In this document: positions 8,167 to 20,820 of the stretch, piece by piece
Layout: every line of letters begins with the position of its first letter
Position numbering within the stretch: the first letter of the stretch is position 1
The notes under the pieces: model-generated
Database searches by the model: none
What the model saw: the letters and a program-made list of their open reading frames with translations, nothing else
Told to the model about the DNA's origin: nothing
Translations under genes and position numbers: made by a program
Origin: Leptospira stimsonii
GTDB taxonomy: Bacteria > Spirochaetota > Leptospiria > Leptospirales > Leptospiraceae
Assembly: GCF_003545875.1 (NCBI RefSeq)
Contig: NZ_QHCS01000002.1
Location: forward strand, 941,001-1,005,000
Direction: 5' to 3'
DNA length: 64,000 bases

Positions 8167-9918
8167 TTACCCTTGATTCCAGAAAGAAGATCGAAAGAGA
8201 ATTTCACCTTCCGAAAAAAGAAATTTCTTTTTTAAAGAATCTTCCACGTTCGTACGATTTCCATCCATCCAAGACGGAAGAATTCCATTCTTACCAAAAC
8301 TCATCCCGTTTAAAAAACTCGGTCTCAAAGATTTTATAAAACTCTGGAACGTGAACAAGGTCGGAAGGTACTCGAGTTGCACACGTTCCGTTTTCAGCTC
8401 TTGTTTGATATCGTCTACGATTCCCAAAAAGTCCGCGATGGAATCGATCATCTTATCCTTTAAGAATTGACTCGCGGTAAAAACTCTTCCCTGTCCGAAT
8501 CTCTGATCCAACGTGGAAACGTTGATTTTGCGGGCTTCGGCGACCCTTTTGTAGAAGAGTCCTTCGGATTCCCGAATTTCCTGTTCCATTAACTTTTTTG
8601 AATCCGCGTGGATCGGTCCGTATTCCGAAAGAAGATCTCTGTATTTATAGAATCCGACTCGGTCTTTGGTGACGCCTAACTTCGAATACAGATTCTTGAG
8701 ATCCATCCGAAGCGAAATGCTTCCGATACTTCCCACGATGCTGTATGGAGAAGAATAGATTTTAGAAGCCGCGCAGGAAAGATAATAACCGCCGCTCGCG
8801 GAGACGTTCTGAACGTACGCGTAAACTATTTTTTTCTTGGATAACTTTAGAATTTCCTGATAGAGTAACTCCGAAACAAAGGCGGAACCACCGGGAGAAT
8901 CCACTTCCAGTATCACCGCCTTCACGGCGTTTTCCTCTCTGAGTTCTTTCAGAGCGTTTTTGACGGAATGATACGAAATTCCTTCCGTCTTTCCGTCGCT
9001 TTTTCCGAGAGTGTCATGGTGAATATTTCCTTTTAACGGAAGAACCGCCACGATCGGTTCTCGGCGAGAAAAAACTTTAAAATTTCTTAATTTTGCAAAT
9101 CGATATAAAGATGAAAGGGTCAGTTCCTTTGTGATGGGTTTTTGTTTTTCAACTTCGTTTGTATAAGCCTCGTAGAGAAAATTCTCCCGAAAGTCCTCTT
9201 CGTTTAAGAATCCGGTAACGAACTTTCTATCCTTCAAAACCTTTGCGGACAAAAACGGTTCGGCGAACGTGTTTAAGGAGAATTTCGTATAACGTTGAAA
9301 TAGATTCTCCAGATCCGCCGTCATCTGTTTGAGAAGAACGTTTAGATTCTCCTTTGCCTTGGGAGAAAACTTGTCCCTTTGAAAGGATTCTCCAAAGGAT
9401 TTATAAGGACCGCTTTGAAAGGTTTCCACCTTGACTCCCCATTTTTTTCCGGCGTTCCCGAAAAAGAAGGATTCCGCAGATGGAAGAACCGGAAAAAATT
9501 CGGACGCCTCCGAACAGAATCGTTCATTACAAATTCCTAATAGAAAGAGAGATTTGAGTCCTCCCGTTAAAGCGAAACCTTCCAGTTCCACGCCGGATTC
9601 TTTCAGAATCTGAAGTCGTTCTCCAATGCTCAATGTTTCTCCGAAGCCGTATTCGGGTTGTTGTATGAGAACGGAAACCTTTTTAAGTCCCGGGATTTGT
9701 GAGAGAAGTTTTAATTCCAATAAGAATTCGGTGAAAAAAAGATCCTCATCCTTGGAAGAAAGAAGTCTCATAAAGAAAGATTTACGATAACTCGAGAATT
9801 CCGAAGGGATCTCCAAAAAGTAGTGATTGCCTCGAAAGAATCGAAATCGGATCCAACGGACGAGTTGGGAAATCAAGCGTATCGGTAAAAAGACGAATTT
9901 GAGAAAATTTCGAAACAT
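8167..9918 (-). CDS. sppA: SppA-type signal peptide peptidase / protease IV
   Basis: A 583-residue serine protease of the long, two-repeat SppA class (peptidase family S49). The catalytic lysine is in the N-terminal repeat (SGPYKSFGE, K173) and the serine in the C-terminal repeat (DSPGGSAF, S345), as in the Escherichia coli enzyme. The hydrophobic N-terminus (about 4-20) would tether it to the inner membrane with the body outside, where it degrades signal peptides left after secretion. A PSIVGSIGSI-like segment follows the active site. It is divergent from uvrA with a 110-bp gap. Confidence 0.88.
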   Translation of the reverse strand: MFRNFLKFVFLPIRLISQLVRWIRFRFFRGNHYFLEIPSEFSSYRKSFFMRLLSSKDEDLFFTEFLLELKLLSQIPGLKKVSVLIQQPEYGFGETLSIGERLQILKESGVELEGFALTGGLKSLFLLGICNERFCSEASEFFPVLPSAESFFFGNAGKKWGVKVETFQSGPYKSFGESFQRDKFSPKAKENLNVLLKQMTADLENLFQRYTKFSLNTFAEPFLSAKVLKDRKFVTGFLNEEDFRENFLYEAYTNEVEKQKPITKELTLSSLYRFAKLRNFKVFSRREPIVAVLPLKGNIHHDTLGKSDGKTEGISYHSVKNALKELREENAVKAVILEVDSPGGSAFVSELLYQEILKLSKKKIVYAYVQNVSASGGYYLSCAASKIYSSPYSIVGSIGSISLRMDLKNLYSKLGVTKDRVGFYKYRDLLSEYGPIHADSKKLMEQEIRESEGLFYKRVAEARKINVSTLDQRFGQGRVFTASQFLKDKMIDSIADFLGIVDDIKQELKTERVQLEYLPTLFTFQSFIKSLRPSFLNGMSFGKNGILPSWMDGNRTNVEDSLKKKFLFSEGEILFRSSFWNQG

Positions 9919-10028
9919 GAAAGCCAGTATCGGGACCGGTTTCTTCTTGAAAAAGAAGAATTTGTTTCAGGAAAGGAGTTTTCAGATTTTCGGAAGCTAT
10001 AAATTCTAAAAAGTGAGAGGGTAATTCA

Positions 10029-12866
<2,838 letters not shown>

Positions 12867-12872
12867 GGTCTT

Positions 12873-13925
12873 ATGAATCTGAAAGAATTCTTGTCTTCCG
12901 TTCCATCCGAAGAGTATCGTAGCGTATTTCGAGATGCCCTTCCTTACTTGGTGGAAGAAGGATACTTTGAAGCGATTTTGGGTGGATCCTTTGAAACCTT
13001 TCACAAAAAGATATTCGCTCTCGGTTCTTATCCAAGGGGAATCGGGATCGGAATTGCGCTTATGGCGCAAACCAACGTCGCCGGAAGAATTCTTAAATTT
13101 GTTTCCGAAGGTTTTGCAAATGAAACGGAAACGACTCCGCTTCCCAATCGTGATCAAACGATTTCGATCGTAAAAGAACTCCTACAAGGGGTCGGTACCG
13201 GGAAGAACATCATTTCCATGGGCGTGAGTGAAAGCGGATGGAAGGGAAGAATTTCGAATATCACAAGTTCTTACAAGATCGAAGAACATAGGATTTATTT
13301 AAATCTATCGAAATCCTTTTTGACGAATGGTGCAAACTGTAACGGTTTTCTCGTCGTCGCCAAGTCACCGTCGGAAAGTTACGATGTGATCTACGTTCCG
13401 TTGAACACTCCCGGATTGGAAACGGAACTTTTCGACTTGGAATACGCGAAGGAGGCGACCCACTGTCGTCTCAAAGGTGAAAATCTTTCCTTTCCTTCGG
13501 AGAATCTAATTTTTCTAAACTACCAAGGATACGCGCCCGAAATTCATCTTTCTGAAATGCTTTCCGCCTCTGCGTTGTTTTGCGGATATGTTGATCTGAT
13601 TCTAAAAACCCTTCTTCGGGAAAAGAAGGAAAACGTAGATCCGAGGGTCGCCGGAAAGATATTAGATATTCAAGATTTATTATATTCTAAAATATTGGAG
13701 ATTTCCCGAAAAAAGGACAAAGACCCGAATTTTAGAATGGAAGACGTTCATCCCTACGGTTACGAAACCTCCCTCGATCTGATCTATTCTTGGTTTACGG
13801 ATTGTGTCAGTAGCGTGGAACTCACGAAGTTGTTTCCTGATATCGGTCTTTTCTATTCGATTCATCCGGGTAAAACTCCGATCTATCAAAAAAATATCTT
13901 GAAAAAGATCAGAGCTCTTCGTTAG
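12873..13925 (+). CDS. Acyl-CoA-dehydrogenase-like protein
   Basis: A 350-residue protein that begins 6 bases after uvrA. Its layout suggests the acyl-CoA dehydrogenase fold: an N-terminal helical part, a mid-region loop GVSESGWKGRISNITSSYKIEE resembling the 'T/S-E-P-x-G-S' segment before the middle beta domain, a beta-rich stretch (GFLVVAKSPSESYDVIYVPLNTPGL) and a helical C-terminal part (about 225-350). The full catalytic base and CoA-binding motifs are not obvious and the chain is shorter than the usual 380 or more residues, so it may be a divergent or non-catalytic member. The link with uvrA may be only positional. Confidence 0.5.
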   Translation: MNLKEFLSSVPSEEYRSVFRDALPYLVEEGYFEAILGGSFETFHKKIFALGSYPRGIGIGIALMAQTNVAGRILKFVSEGFANETETTPLPNRDQTISIVKELLQGVGTGKNIISMGVSESGWKGRISNITSSYKIEEHRIYLNLSKSFLTNGANCNGFLVVAKSPSESYDVIYVPLNTPGLETELFDLEYAKEATHCRLKGENLSFPSENLIFLNYQGYAPEIHLSEMLSASALFCGYVDLILKTLLREKKENVDPRVAGKILDIQDLLYSKILEISRKKDKDPNFRMEDVHPYGYETSLDLIYSWFTDCVSSVELTKLFPDIGLFYSIHPGKTPIYQKNILKKIRALR

Positions 13926-14265
13926 AATCCGATTTTTTCCTTTGGTCGGGATTTGACTCGGAAGACCAATTTAGAAGAATTCTATTTTTTTAGAAATTGA
14001 AACTGAGGGTAACCCTTTTTGTCTCGCGGATCACATCTTATGCGAATCGATCGCCCTTCCAAAATAAAATTAGGAACTCATACATTTCAAAGATCGGGAT
14101 TGGGAAATCTCTCCGAAAGACGATTGGATCAAGAAACGTTGTAGGAACTCACACAATTTTTAATTTTCTAAAATTTTGCTTCGCCTTTTAGTTCCTGAAA
14201 AACCTTTCTCGTTTTAATCTTCCGATTTTGCGTTAAAAAGAAATTCTTTTTTACGATTAAAAATT
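13926..14265. other. Intergenic region, 340 bp, between convergent genes
   Basis: Between the ends of the acyl-CoA-dehydrogenase-like gene (plus) and the CDF exporter (minus). Near 13941-13992 there is an imperfect hairpin (TTGGTC...GACCAA) and then TAGAA-GAA-TTCTA followed by seven T, which could end the plus-strand transcript. At 14069 and 14142 it contains TAGGAACTCATACA-like and GTAGGAACTCACACAA-like strings, decayed relatives of the palindrome at 30138, 35817 and 40405. A 64-codon frame at 13997-14191 is not convincing. Confidence 0.4.
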
Positions 14266-15228
14266 TCAGTGATGGTGATGATGTCCGTGATGACCTTGGT
14301 GGGGTCCGTGAGAATCATGAATCTCTAATGCACCGATTCTTTTTGTAAGTTCCGATTCTTCGCACTGAACAGTCACAAAATCGATTCCAAATTCCGATCT
14401 TAAAATCCGCTGGGTTTGAAAGACGATTTCATCCGAAGATTTTAGATCCGTAACGGAAAGACGAAGTGTACAGGCATGGACTCCTCTTGTGATCGCCCAG
14501 AAATGATAATCCAAAATTCTTCGAATCCCGACGATATTTCGAAGGTGGTCAAGAATATGAGGAATATCGAATGTTGGGGGAGCGGATTCCAAAAGAACCG
14601 AAAGGCTTTCTCGAAAGATTCCCCAAGCGGAACGCAGAATCAAAACGGAAATCAAAATGCTAATCAGGGGATCGATCCAATTCCAACGAGTGAGGTAAAT
14701 CAAAATCGCACCGATCAACACACCCGCGGTCGCCAGGAGATCGCTTAAAACGTGAATATAAGCCGATTTGATATTGATGTTCTCGTTGCTAAACCGAAAT
14801 AAAATCCAGGCGCTGATCAAGTTCAAAACGATTCCGCTCGAACTAAAGATCAACATTTCAAAGCTCAGGATTTCCTTTTGATTCTGAAATCGTTCGATGG
14901 CTTCGTAAAAAATGTAAAACGATATTCCAAAAATGAGAACAGCATTCACGAGTGAGGTTAGAATTTCGATTCTATAATAGCCAAAAGAATACTTTGGATT
15001 CGGTTTGCGGGAAGCGAGTAATACTGCGATCAAGGAAAGGGAAAGTGCGATCGCGTCGGTGATGATATGTCCTGCGTCCGCAAGAAGCGCGATACTTCCG
15101 CTCTGAATTCCTCCTACAACCTCAACGACGAAGATCGTAAGTGAAACAAGAATCGCCAAAAGAATGGAACGTTTTAGACCCTTCTCCTGGCTTCTTTCTA
15201 CGTGATGGAGTTGAAAAAAATCATCCAT
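14266..15228 (-). CDS. Cation diffusion facilitator metal exporter with His-rich tail
   Basis: A 320-residue CDF-family antiporter, likely exporting Zn2+ or another divalent metal across the inner membrane in exchange for protons. It has six membrane segments, with the metal-site pairs in the second (ADAGHIITDAI, H-x3-D) and fifth (YIHVLSDLLA, H-x3-D). A cytoplasmic C-terminal domain (about 215-305) follows. The extreme C-terminus is very His-rich (HDSHGPHQGHHGHHHHH), a likely metal buffer or sensor. I take the ATG at 15228, which overlaps the stop of the OmpA-like gene as TGATG (translational coupling); a TTG codon just before it is possible. Metal specificity cannot be read. Confidence 0.9.
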   Translation of the reverse strand: MDDFFQLHHVERSQEKGLKRSILLAILVSLTIFVVEVVGGIQSGSIALLADAGHIITDAIALSLSLIAVLLASRKPNPKYSFGYYRIEILTSLVNAVLIFGISFYIFYEAIERFQNQKEILSFEMLIFSSSGIVLNLISAWILFRFSNENINIKSAYIHVLSDLLATAGVLIGAILIYLTRWNWIDPLISILISVLILRSAWGIFRESLSVLLESAPPTFDIPHILDHLRNIVGIRRILDYHFWAITRGVHACTLRLSVTDLKSSDEIVFQTQRILRSEFGIDFVTVQCEESELTKRIGALEIHDSHGPHQGHHGHHHHH

Positions 15229-16250
15229 CAACGAGGAACAACTACGATATCAACTCTTCGGTTGAGAGCACGGTTTTCAGGAGTATCGTTTGACACGATC
15301 GGTTGGAATTCTCCATACCCGGCAAGAGACATGTTTCTTGCGTCTAGGTTTTTGTTCTCTAAAAAATAATGGAGAACGGAAAGGGCTCTTTCTCCGGACA
15401 ACTGCCAGTTGTCCGCGAACTTCTTGGTTCGGATCGGAATATTGTCCGTATGACCTTCGATGATGATGAGGTTTCCAGGATAATTTACAAGAATGTCTTT
15501 GATTTTATCCAAAGCCGGAAGAATCGCTTTTTTGAGATCAGCCGAACCTGAGTCAAAGGAGATTTTATCGTCGATATTGATTACGAGTCGATTGTGGAAT
15601 CGTTTGAGACGGATTTGACCCTTTTTAATTTCGTCGGTCAGTTTGGTTTCCAGTTCGTTGGCTTGTTCGGAAAGTCGATCCAATTCTTTCTTTTGATTTT
15701 CGGAAAGATTTTTGAGTTTCGAGATTTCATCGTTTAAGGAAAGGATTCTGGCTTCGAGATCTCCGATCTTTTTCTCGTATTCCTTTTGTAAGGCTTCGGT
15801 CTTTTTCTGACAAGCGGCTCTTTCCTTTTCGAGTTCTTCCTTTAGATTTTCCAAGAGCTCTCGAAATTTTTTCGCCTGTCTTTCGTTTTCTTCGATGAGC
15901 TCCTTTTCCTTATTCGTACTTTTCGCCTTTAAAACCGCGATCTGATTTTCAAGCGCTTTGATTTTCTCTTCGCTGAGATCGTTGTCCTTGGATCTGAATT
16001 CTTTCTCTCTCGCCAAAAGATCTTCTAAGGATCGAAGTTTGGATTCTATCTCCAATCTTTCCTTTTTAAAATTTTCGGTTTCGTTTCTGTATCTGGTTCT
16101 TAGGGAATCCAATTCGATTTCCAGAGCGATCTTCTCGTTGTAAACCTTGTTGTATTCCCAGGGATAATAAATGGCGTCGGCAAAAAGCGGGTTGATTGCG
16201 AGTAGAAGAGCGAAGAATAGAAGGAAAGAATCAGTTAAAAACGATTTCAT
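15228..16250 (-). CDS. OmpA-family coiled-coil envelope protein
   Basis: A 340-residue exported protein. Residues 1-24 (MKSFLTDSFLLFFALLLAIN...ADA) form a signal peptide or membrane anchor. Residues about 35-215 are a long, highly charged coiled coil. The last 115 or so residues are an OmpA C-terminal, peptidoglycan-binding domain: ISFDSGSADLK, IIIEGHTDNIPI, NWQLSGERALSVLHYF and NRRVDIVVVP. A predicted role is to anchor a complex to peptidoglycan; MotB-like proteins share the domain, but no proton-channel Asp is seen in the first helix, so it is not a motor stator. A GTG 12 bases upstream is an alternative start. It is coupled to the CDF gene through TGATG. Confidence 0.85.
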   Translation of the reverse strand: MKSFLTDSFLLFFALLLAINPLFADAIYYPWEYNKVYNEKIALEIELDSLRTRYRNETENFKKERLEIESKLRSLEDLLAREKEFRSKDNDLSEEKIKALENQIAVLKAKSTNKEKELIEENERQAKKFRELLENLKEELEKERAACQKKTEALQKEYEKKIGDLEARILSLNDEISKLKNLSENQKKELDRLSEQANELETKLTDEIKKGQIRLKRFHNRLVINIDDKISFDSGSADLKKAILPALDKIKDILVNYPGNLIIIEGHTDNIPIRTKKFADNWQLSGERALSVLHYFLENKNLDARNMSLAGYGEFQPIVSNDTPENRALNRRVDIVVVPR

Positions 16251-16398
16251 CGGTAATAGCACCCTGTGTTTCTACGATGGAACACTTTGCGAACGGGTCA
16301 AATGAAAAACTCCTTTTTTGGCGTTTGGTTGTAAATTCATTGATCGGTCTGGAAAGTTTTCAATTCTGTACTCTGAAACCATTTCTTGGGGAGAATTT

Positions 16399-17790
<1,392 letters not shown>

Positions 17791-17875
17791 TATAGCGGAT
17801 TAGAAAGAACAACGGTAGAGAGAAATGGAAATCAATGATTTAAGAAAAGAAATTAGTTTCGGAGAATGGAAATCA

Positions 17876-18532
17876 ATGTCGGGTATGAAGTCAAAGTTAA
17901 GATTTGCAAAAATTCTATTGATCGTCGGGATCATTTGGGGCGGAGTTGGAATCCTTTCTTGTTCCGCAGGAAATACGAAAACACCCGAGGGTGAAACGGT
18001 GAAAACCGAACCGGTTCCTAATCCCGCGGGAGAAAACGAAGTCGTTCTCGACGAAGAAGGGAAGGAAGTCAGTCTCAACACAGGAGATCATCCCTCATTC
18101 TTAAAACCGTCCAAGGATCCTTTGGAATACTTTCGAGTTCATATTTCGAGCGACGGATATCAACTCCGACAACTTCGGGGTTCGAAATTCATCAAAAGAA
18201 AAGTGGACAAGGGTGGAGACGCACTCATCAGTGAAGAATTGGTTCGTTACAATAAAATCAACTTCATCGACGACGGAATCATCATCGTCGTATTAAACGG
18301 AAACACCGGTGCGTTTGAAACGATTCGTTTTAATACGAGGGTTCCTAGAATCAACGACCTTGCGAAGATCGTTCAAAACGACGTAACTCGTTGGTCGATG
18401 GAACATTCGGAAGAAAAACCGGTCGTGACTAAATTCCAAATTCATTATACACTGGAACTCAAAAACAAAGTCGGTAGCAATCGAGACGCAGTGAAAGAAG
18501 AATTAAAAAAAGAAGTGATTCGCAGGAAATAA
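17876..18532 (+). CDS. Putative lipoprotein
   Basis: From the ATG at 17876 the protein has 218 residues and begins with a lipoprotein signal: basic start (MSGMKSKLRFAK), hydrophobic core and a lipobox ILSC, with the Cys at about residue 29. A Pro/Glu/Thr-rich linker follows, then a mixed domain (about 70-215) that I do not recognise; FIKRKVDKGGDALISEELVRYNKINF and the Lys-rich end are its main features. The frame is open from 17825, but a start there would bury the signal peptide; GGAG at 17861 supports 17876. A 14-base sequence is repeated around the two possible starts. Probably a surface or periplasmic lipoprotein of unknown role. Confidence 0.65.
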   Translation: MSGMKSKLRFAKILLIVGIIWGGVGILSCSAGNTKTPEGETVKTEPVPNPAGENEVVLDEEGKEVSLNTGDHPSFLKPSKDPLEYFRVHISSDGYQLRQLRGSKFIKRKVDKGGDALISEELVRYNKINFIDDGIIIVVLNGNTGAFETIRFNTRVPRINDLAKIVQNDVTRWSMEHSEEKPVVTKFQIHYTLELKNKVGSNRDAVKEELKKEVIRRK

Positions 18533-18545
18533 AGCCGCGACCTTT

Positions 18546-18601
18546 CGACCTATGATTCTTTTAACAAGGAGGTCGTTAGGGTGCTGATTCCACTTTTATG
18601 A
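18546..18601 (+). promoter_or_regulatory. tgt leader: SD-sequestering hairpin and six-codon mini-ORF
   Basis: Upstream of tgt there is a strong Shine-Dalgarno AAGGAGG (18566-18572), 36 bases from the tgt ATG, much too far for that start. It sits 8 bases before a GTG that opens a six-codon frame (V-L-I-P-L-L) ending in TGA at 18599-18601, 7 bases before tgt. The arms CGACCT (18546-18551) and AGGTCG (18570-18575) could pair and cover the SD. This looks like control by coupled re-initiation. It does not fit a preQ1 aptamer that I can recognise. Confidence 0.35.
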
Positions 18602-18608
18602 AGTTAAA

Positions 18609-20648
18609 ATGTCCCGTCTGAATTTTGTCCTCGAAGCAGAGGCTCCTCAAACAAGCGCCCGTGCGACAACCTTTACTACGTTACACGGGCAGGTTCAAAC
18701 TCCGATTTTTATGCCGGTCGGAACACAAGCCACTGTAAGAGCGCAGACCGTCGACTCGCTCAAAGCGATGGGATCTCGTGTGCTCTTGGCGAATACGTAT
18801 CATCTCTTGTTAAGACCCGGCGCGGAAGTCTTTCGCAAGATCGGAGGAATTCATAAGTTTATGAACTGGGATTTCCCCGTTCTCACGGATTCCGGTGGAT
18901 TTCAAATCTTCAGTCTGCCAAATTCACGAAAGATGACCGAGGAAGGCGCTCTTTTTCGGAGTTACGTGGATGGAAAGATGATTCTTCTTTCGCCCGAACT
19001 GAGCATCGACATGCAGAAAGCGATCGGCTCGGATATCATGATGGTCTTGGATCAGTGCATTCCGTCTACGGCCGATTATGCGAAAGCAAAGGATGCGATG
19101 GAGATTACACATCGTTGGGCAAAGAGAAGTCTGGACGCAAGAGGGGATTCTCCCCAATCGATATTCGGGATCGTACAAGGCGCGTGCTTTTCGGATCTTC
19201 GGAAAGAAAGCGCGAAGGTCCTTACCCAAATGCCCTTTGACGGATTCGCGATCGGCGGATTGGCGGTAGGAGAAACGAAGGAAGAAAGAAACGACTTTTG
19301 TGAACTTTCAGCTTCTTTACTTCCTAAAAATCTGCCGCGTTACCTTATGGGAGTAGGAACTCCTATCGATCTTTTGGAAGCGGTTCATCGCGGAGTGGAT
19401 ATGTTCGATTGTACGATTCCGACGGAACTCGCACAACACGGCGTCGCGTACACGAGCGCGGGAAAGCTTCAGATTCACAGAACGATCTATAAGTTTGCGG
19501 ATTCAAAGTTGGATGAGAATTGTGATTGTCCCTGTTGTCACAATTATTCCCGTTCTTATCTTCATCATCTGATCAAAACGAGCGAAATTTTGGGTTGGCA
19601 TCTGATCGCTCAGCACAATCTGAATTTTTACCACCGCCTAATGGCGGAAATGCGAGCTAAAATCTTCGAAGGAAGTTTTGCATCCTATTACGCTCGCAAA
19701 AAAGAGGAACTGATTCGAAGCGATAACGTGGACCCTTCATTGAACAAAAAGAGGGCGCCGAAAGCGCAGAGAAAACGGATTCTCGGCGATTACGAGATTC
19801 GGGAAAATAAGGAAGGAAAGTATTGGAGCGTTCGCCAGAGAAGTTCCGGTGAAACAATGCATTCGGTCAACAATCCTTCCGAAGAAGCGAAGTCGCTCTA
19901 TGTCGTTCAGACAAAACTTTCGGAGAAACTTTCCGGTTGTAACGACTCCGCAGAACCGGAATCTACAAACCCGTTTGTGATTTGGGATGTCGGTTTGGGG
20001 GCGGCCACGAATTCGATGGCGGCGATACGTTGTTACGAGGAGATCGATTCTCCCGTTCCGATGAATATGATCAGTTTTGAATGTGATTTGGATCCATTCC
20101 GTCTCGCGATGCGAAACATCGGTCGTTTTCCACATCTCTTTCATACCGCACCTCGTTCGATTCTTGAAAAAGGAAATTGGACTTCTCCTTCCGGGACGTT
20201 GGGTTGGGATTTGGTAATCGGAGATTTTGAAAATACGTTTTTGAGTCAAAAAATTCCCGACCTTGTCTTTTACGATCCTTTCTCTTTCAAAACGGATTCT
20301 AAGTTGTGGCAACCGGAATTTCTAAAACGACTCTTCCTATTTTTCCAAGATCATTCTAAAAATACGATGTTTGTCACCTATTCCGCTTCGACAGCCGTTC
20401 GCTCTTCGTTGCTCTTTGCGGGTTTTTGGGTGGGGAAGGGAAAAGGGAGCGGACCCAAATCTGAAACAACCATAGCTTTTACAAAGAGACCAGAGAACGT
20501 GGAAGAATCCACACAGCTTCTCGGATCGGACTGGCTTGGTAGAAGAGAAAGGAGTCACGCTCGTTTTCGAGAAGAATGGGATGAAACGAAAAATCGAACC
20601 TGGGAAGAGACGATTCTTTGCCATCCGCAATTTCTTTTTTCCCCTTGA
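18609..20648 (+). CDS. tgt: tRNA-guanine(34) transglycosylase fused to an MnmC2-like methyltransferase domain
   Basis: Residues 1-375 are a bacterial Tgt, which swaps G34 of GUN-anticodon tRNAs for a queuosine precursor. Active-site residues are in place: D94 (TDSGG), D148 and C150 (DQC; Cys is typical of preQ1-using bacterial enzymes), Q190 (VQG), GG at 216-217, nucleophile D267 (FDCTIPTE), and zinc ligands C305, C307, C310 and H336. The usual 'PTRNARNG' after the nucleophile reads PTELAQHG. The protein continues to 679 residues, while normal Tgt stops near 380. Residues about 390-640 resemble the MnmC2/DUF752 methyltransferase: an edge motif around GKYWSVRQRSSGETMHS, the SAM loop IWDVGLGAATNS, the acidic ISFECD strand and DLVFYDPFSFKTDSKLWQPEFL, which parallels 'D-x-F-x-P-x-x-x-P-x-x-W-x-x-E'. 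It sits downstream of the lipoprotein gene. Confidence 0.88.
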   Translation: MSRLNFVLEAEAPQTSARATTFTTLHGQVQTPIFMPVGTQATVRAQTVDSLKAMGSRVLLANTYHLLLRPGAEVFRKIGGIHKFMNWDFPVLTDSGGFQIFSLPNSRKMTEEGALFRSYVDGKMILLSPELSIDMQKAIGSDIMMVLDQCIPSTADYAKAKDAMEITHRWAKRSLDARGDSPQSIFGIVQGACFSDLRKESAKVLTQMPFDGFAIGGLAVGETKEERNDFCELSASLLPKNLPRYLMGVGTPIDLLEAVHRGVDMFDCTIPTELAQHGVAYTSAGKLQIHRTIYKFADSKLDENCDCPCCHNYSRSYLHHLIKTSEILGWHLIAQHNLNFYHRLMAEMRAKIFEGSFASYYARKKEELIRSDNVDPSLNKKRAPKAQRKRILGDYEIRENKEGKYWSVRQRSSGETMHSVNNPSEEAKSLYVVQTKLSEKLSGCNDSAEPESTNPFVIWDVGLGAATNSMAAIRCYEEIDSPVPMNMISFECDLDPFRLAMRNIGRFPHLFHTAPRSILEKGNWTSPSGTLGWDLVIGDFENTFLSQKIPDLVFYDPFSFKTDSKLWQPEFLKRLFLFFQDHSKNTMFVTYSASTAVRSSLLFAGFWVGKGKGSGPKSETTIAFTKRPENVEESTQLLGSDWLGRRERSHARFREEWDETKNRTWEETILCHPQFLFSP

Positions 20649-20820
20649 ATCACTTTAACATCGTTTCAGCAAGTGAACTCTTTCTTCGAAGTAAAAAGTT
20701 CGAAACGTTCGATTCTTATTTCAGAAATCGATTTTTAGCTTTTCAATCGTAATCCTTTCTAAAAGCATTAGATAGATTCTTCCGGGAATACGATAGCGCT
20801 TAGAATTCGAGAACAGAAAA

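Noticed and set aside
13997..14191. 64-codon plus-strand reading frame
   Set aside because: No ribosome-binding site or family likeness; composition as in non-coding sequence between convergent genes.
15228..16250. MotB-type flagellar stator
   Set aside because: The OmpA domain fits, but there is a long coiled coil in place of the short plug, no proton-channel Asp in the first helix, and no motA neighbour.
18533..18608. preQ1 riboswitch ahead of tgt
   Set aside because: The tail UUAACAAGGAGG is vaguely like the end of class I aptamers, but the required first stem and C-rich loop are absent.
19737..20312. 191-codon frame antisense to tgt
   Set aside because: Lies wholly within tgt and has Arg/Phe-rich content typical of antisense shadow frames.
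20649..20820. M-box or other Mg2+ riboswitch ahead of mgtA
   Set aside because: The 172-bp gap has none of the conserved M-box segments, and no long stem followed by a T-run.
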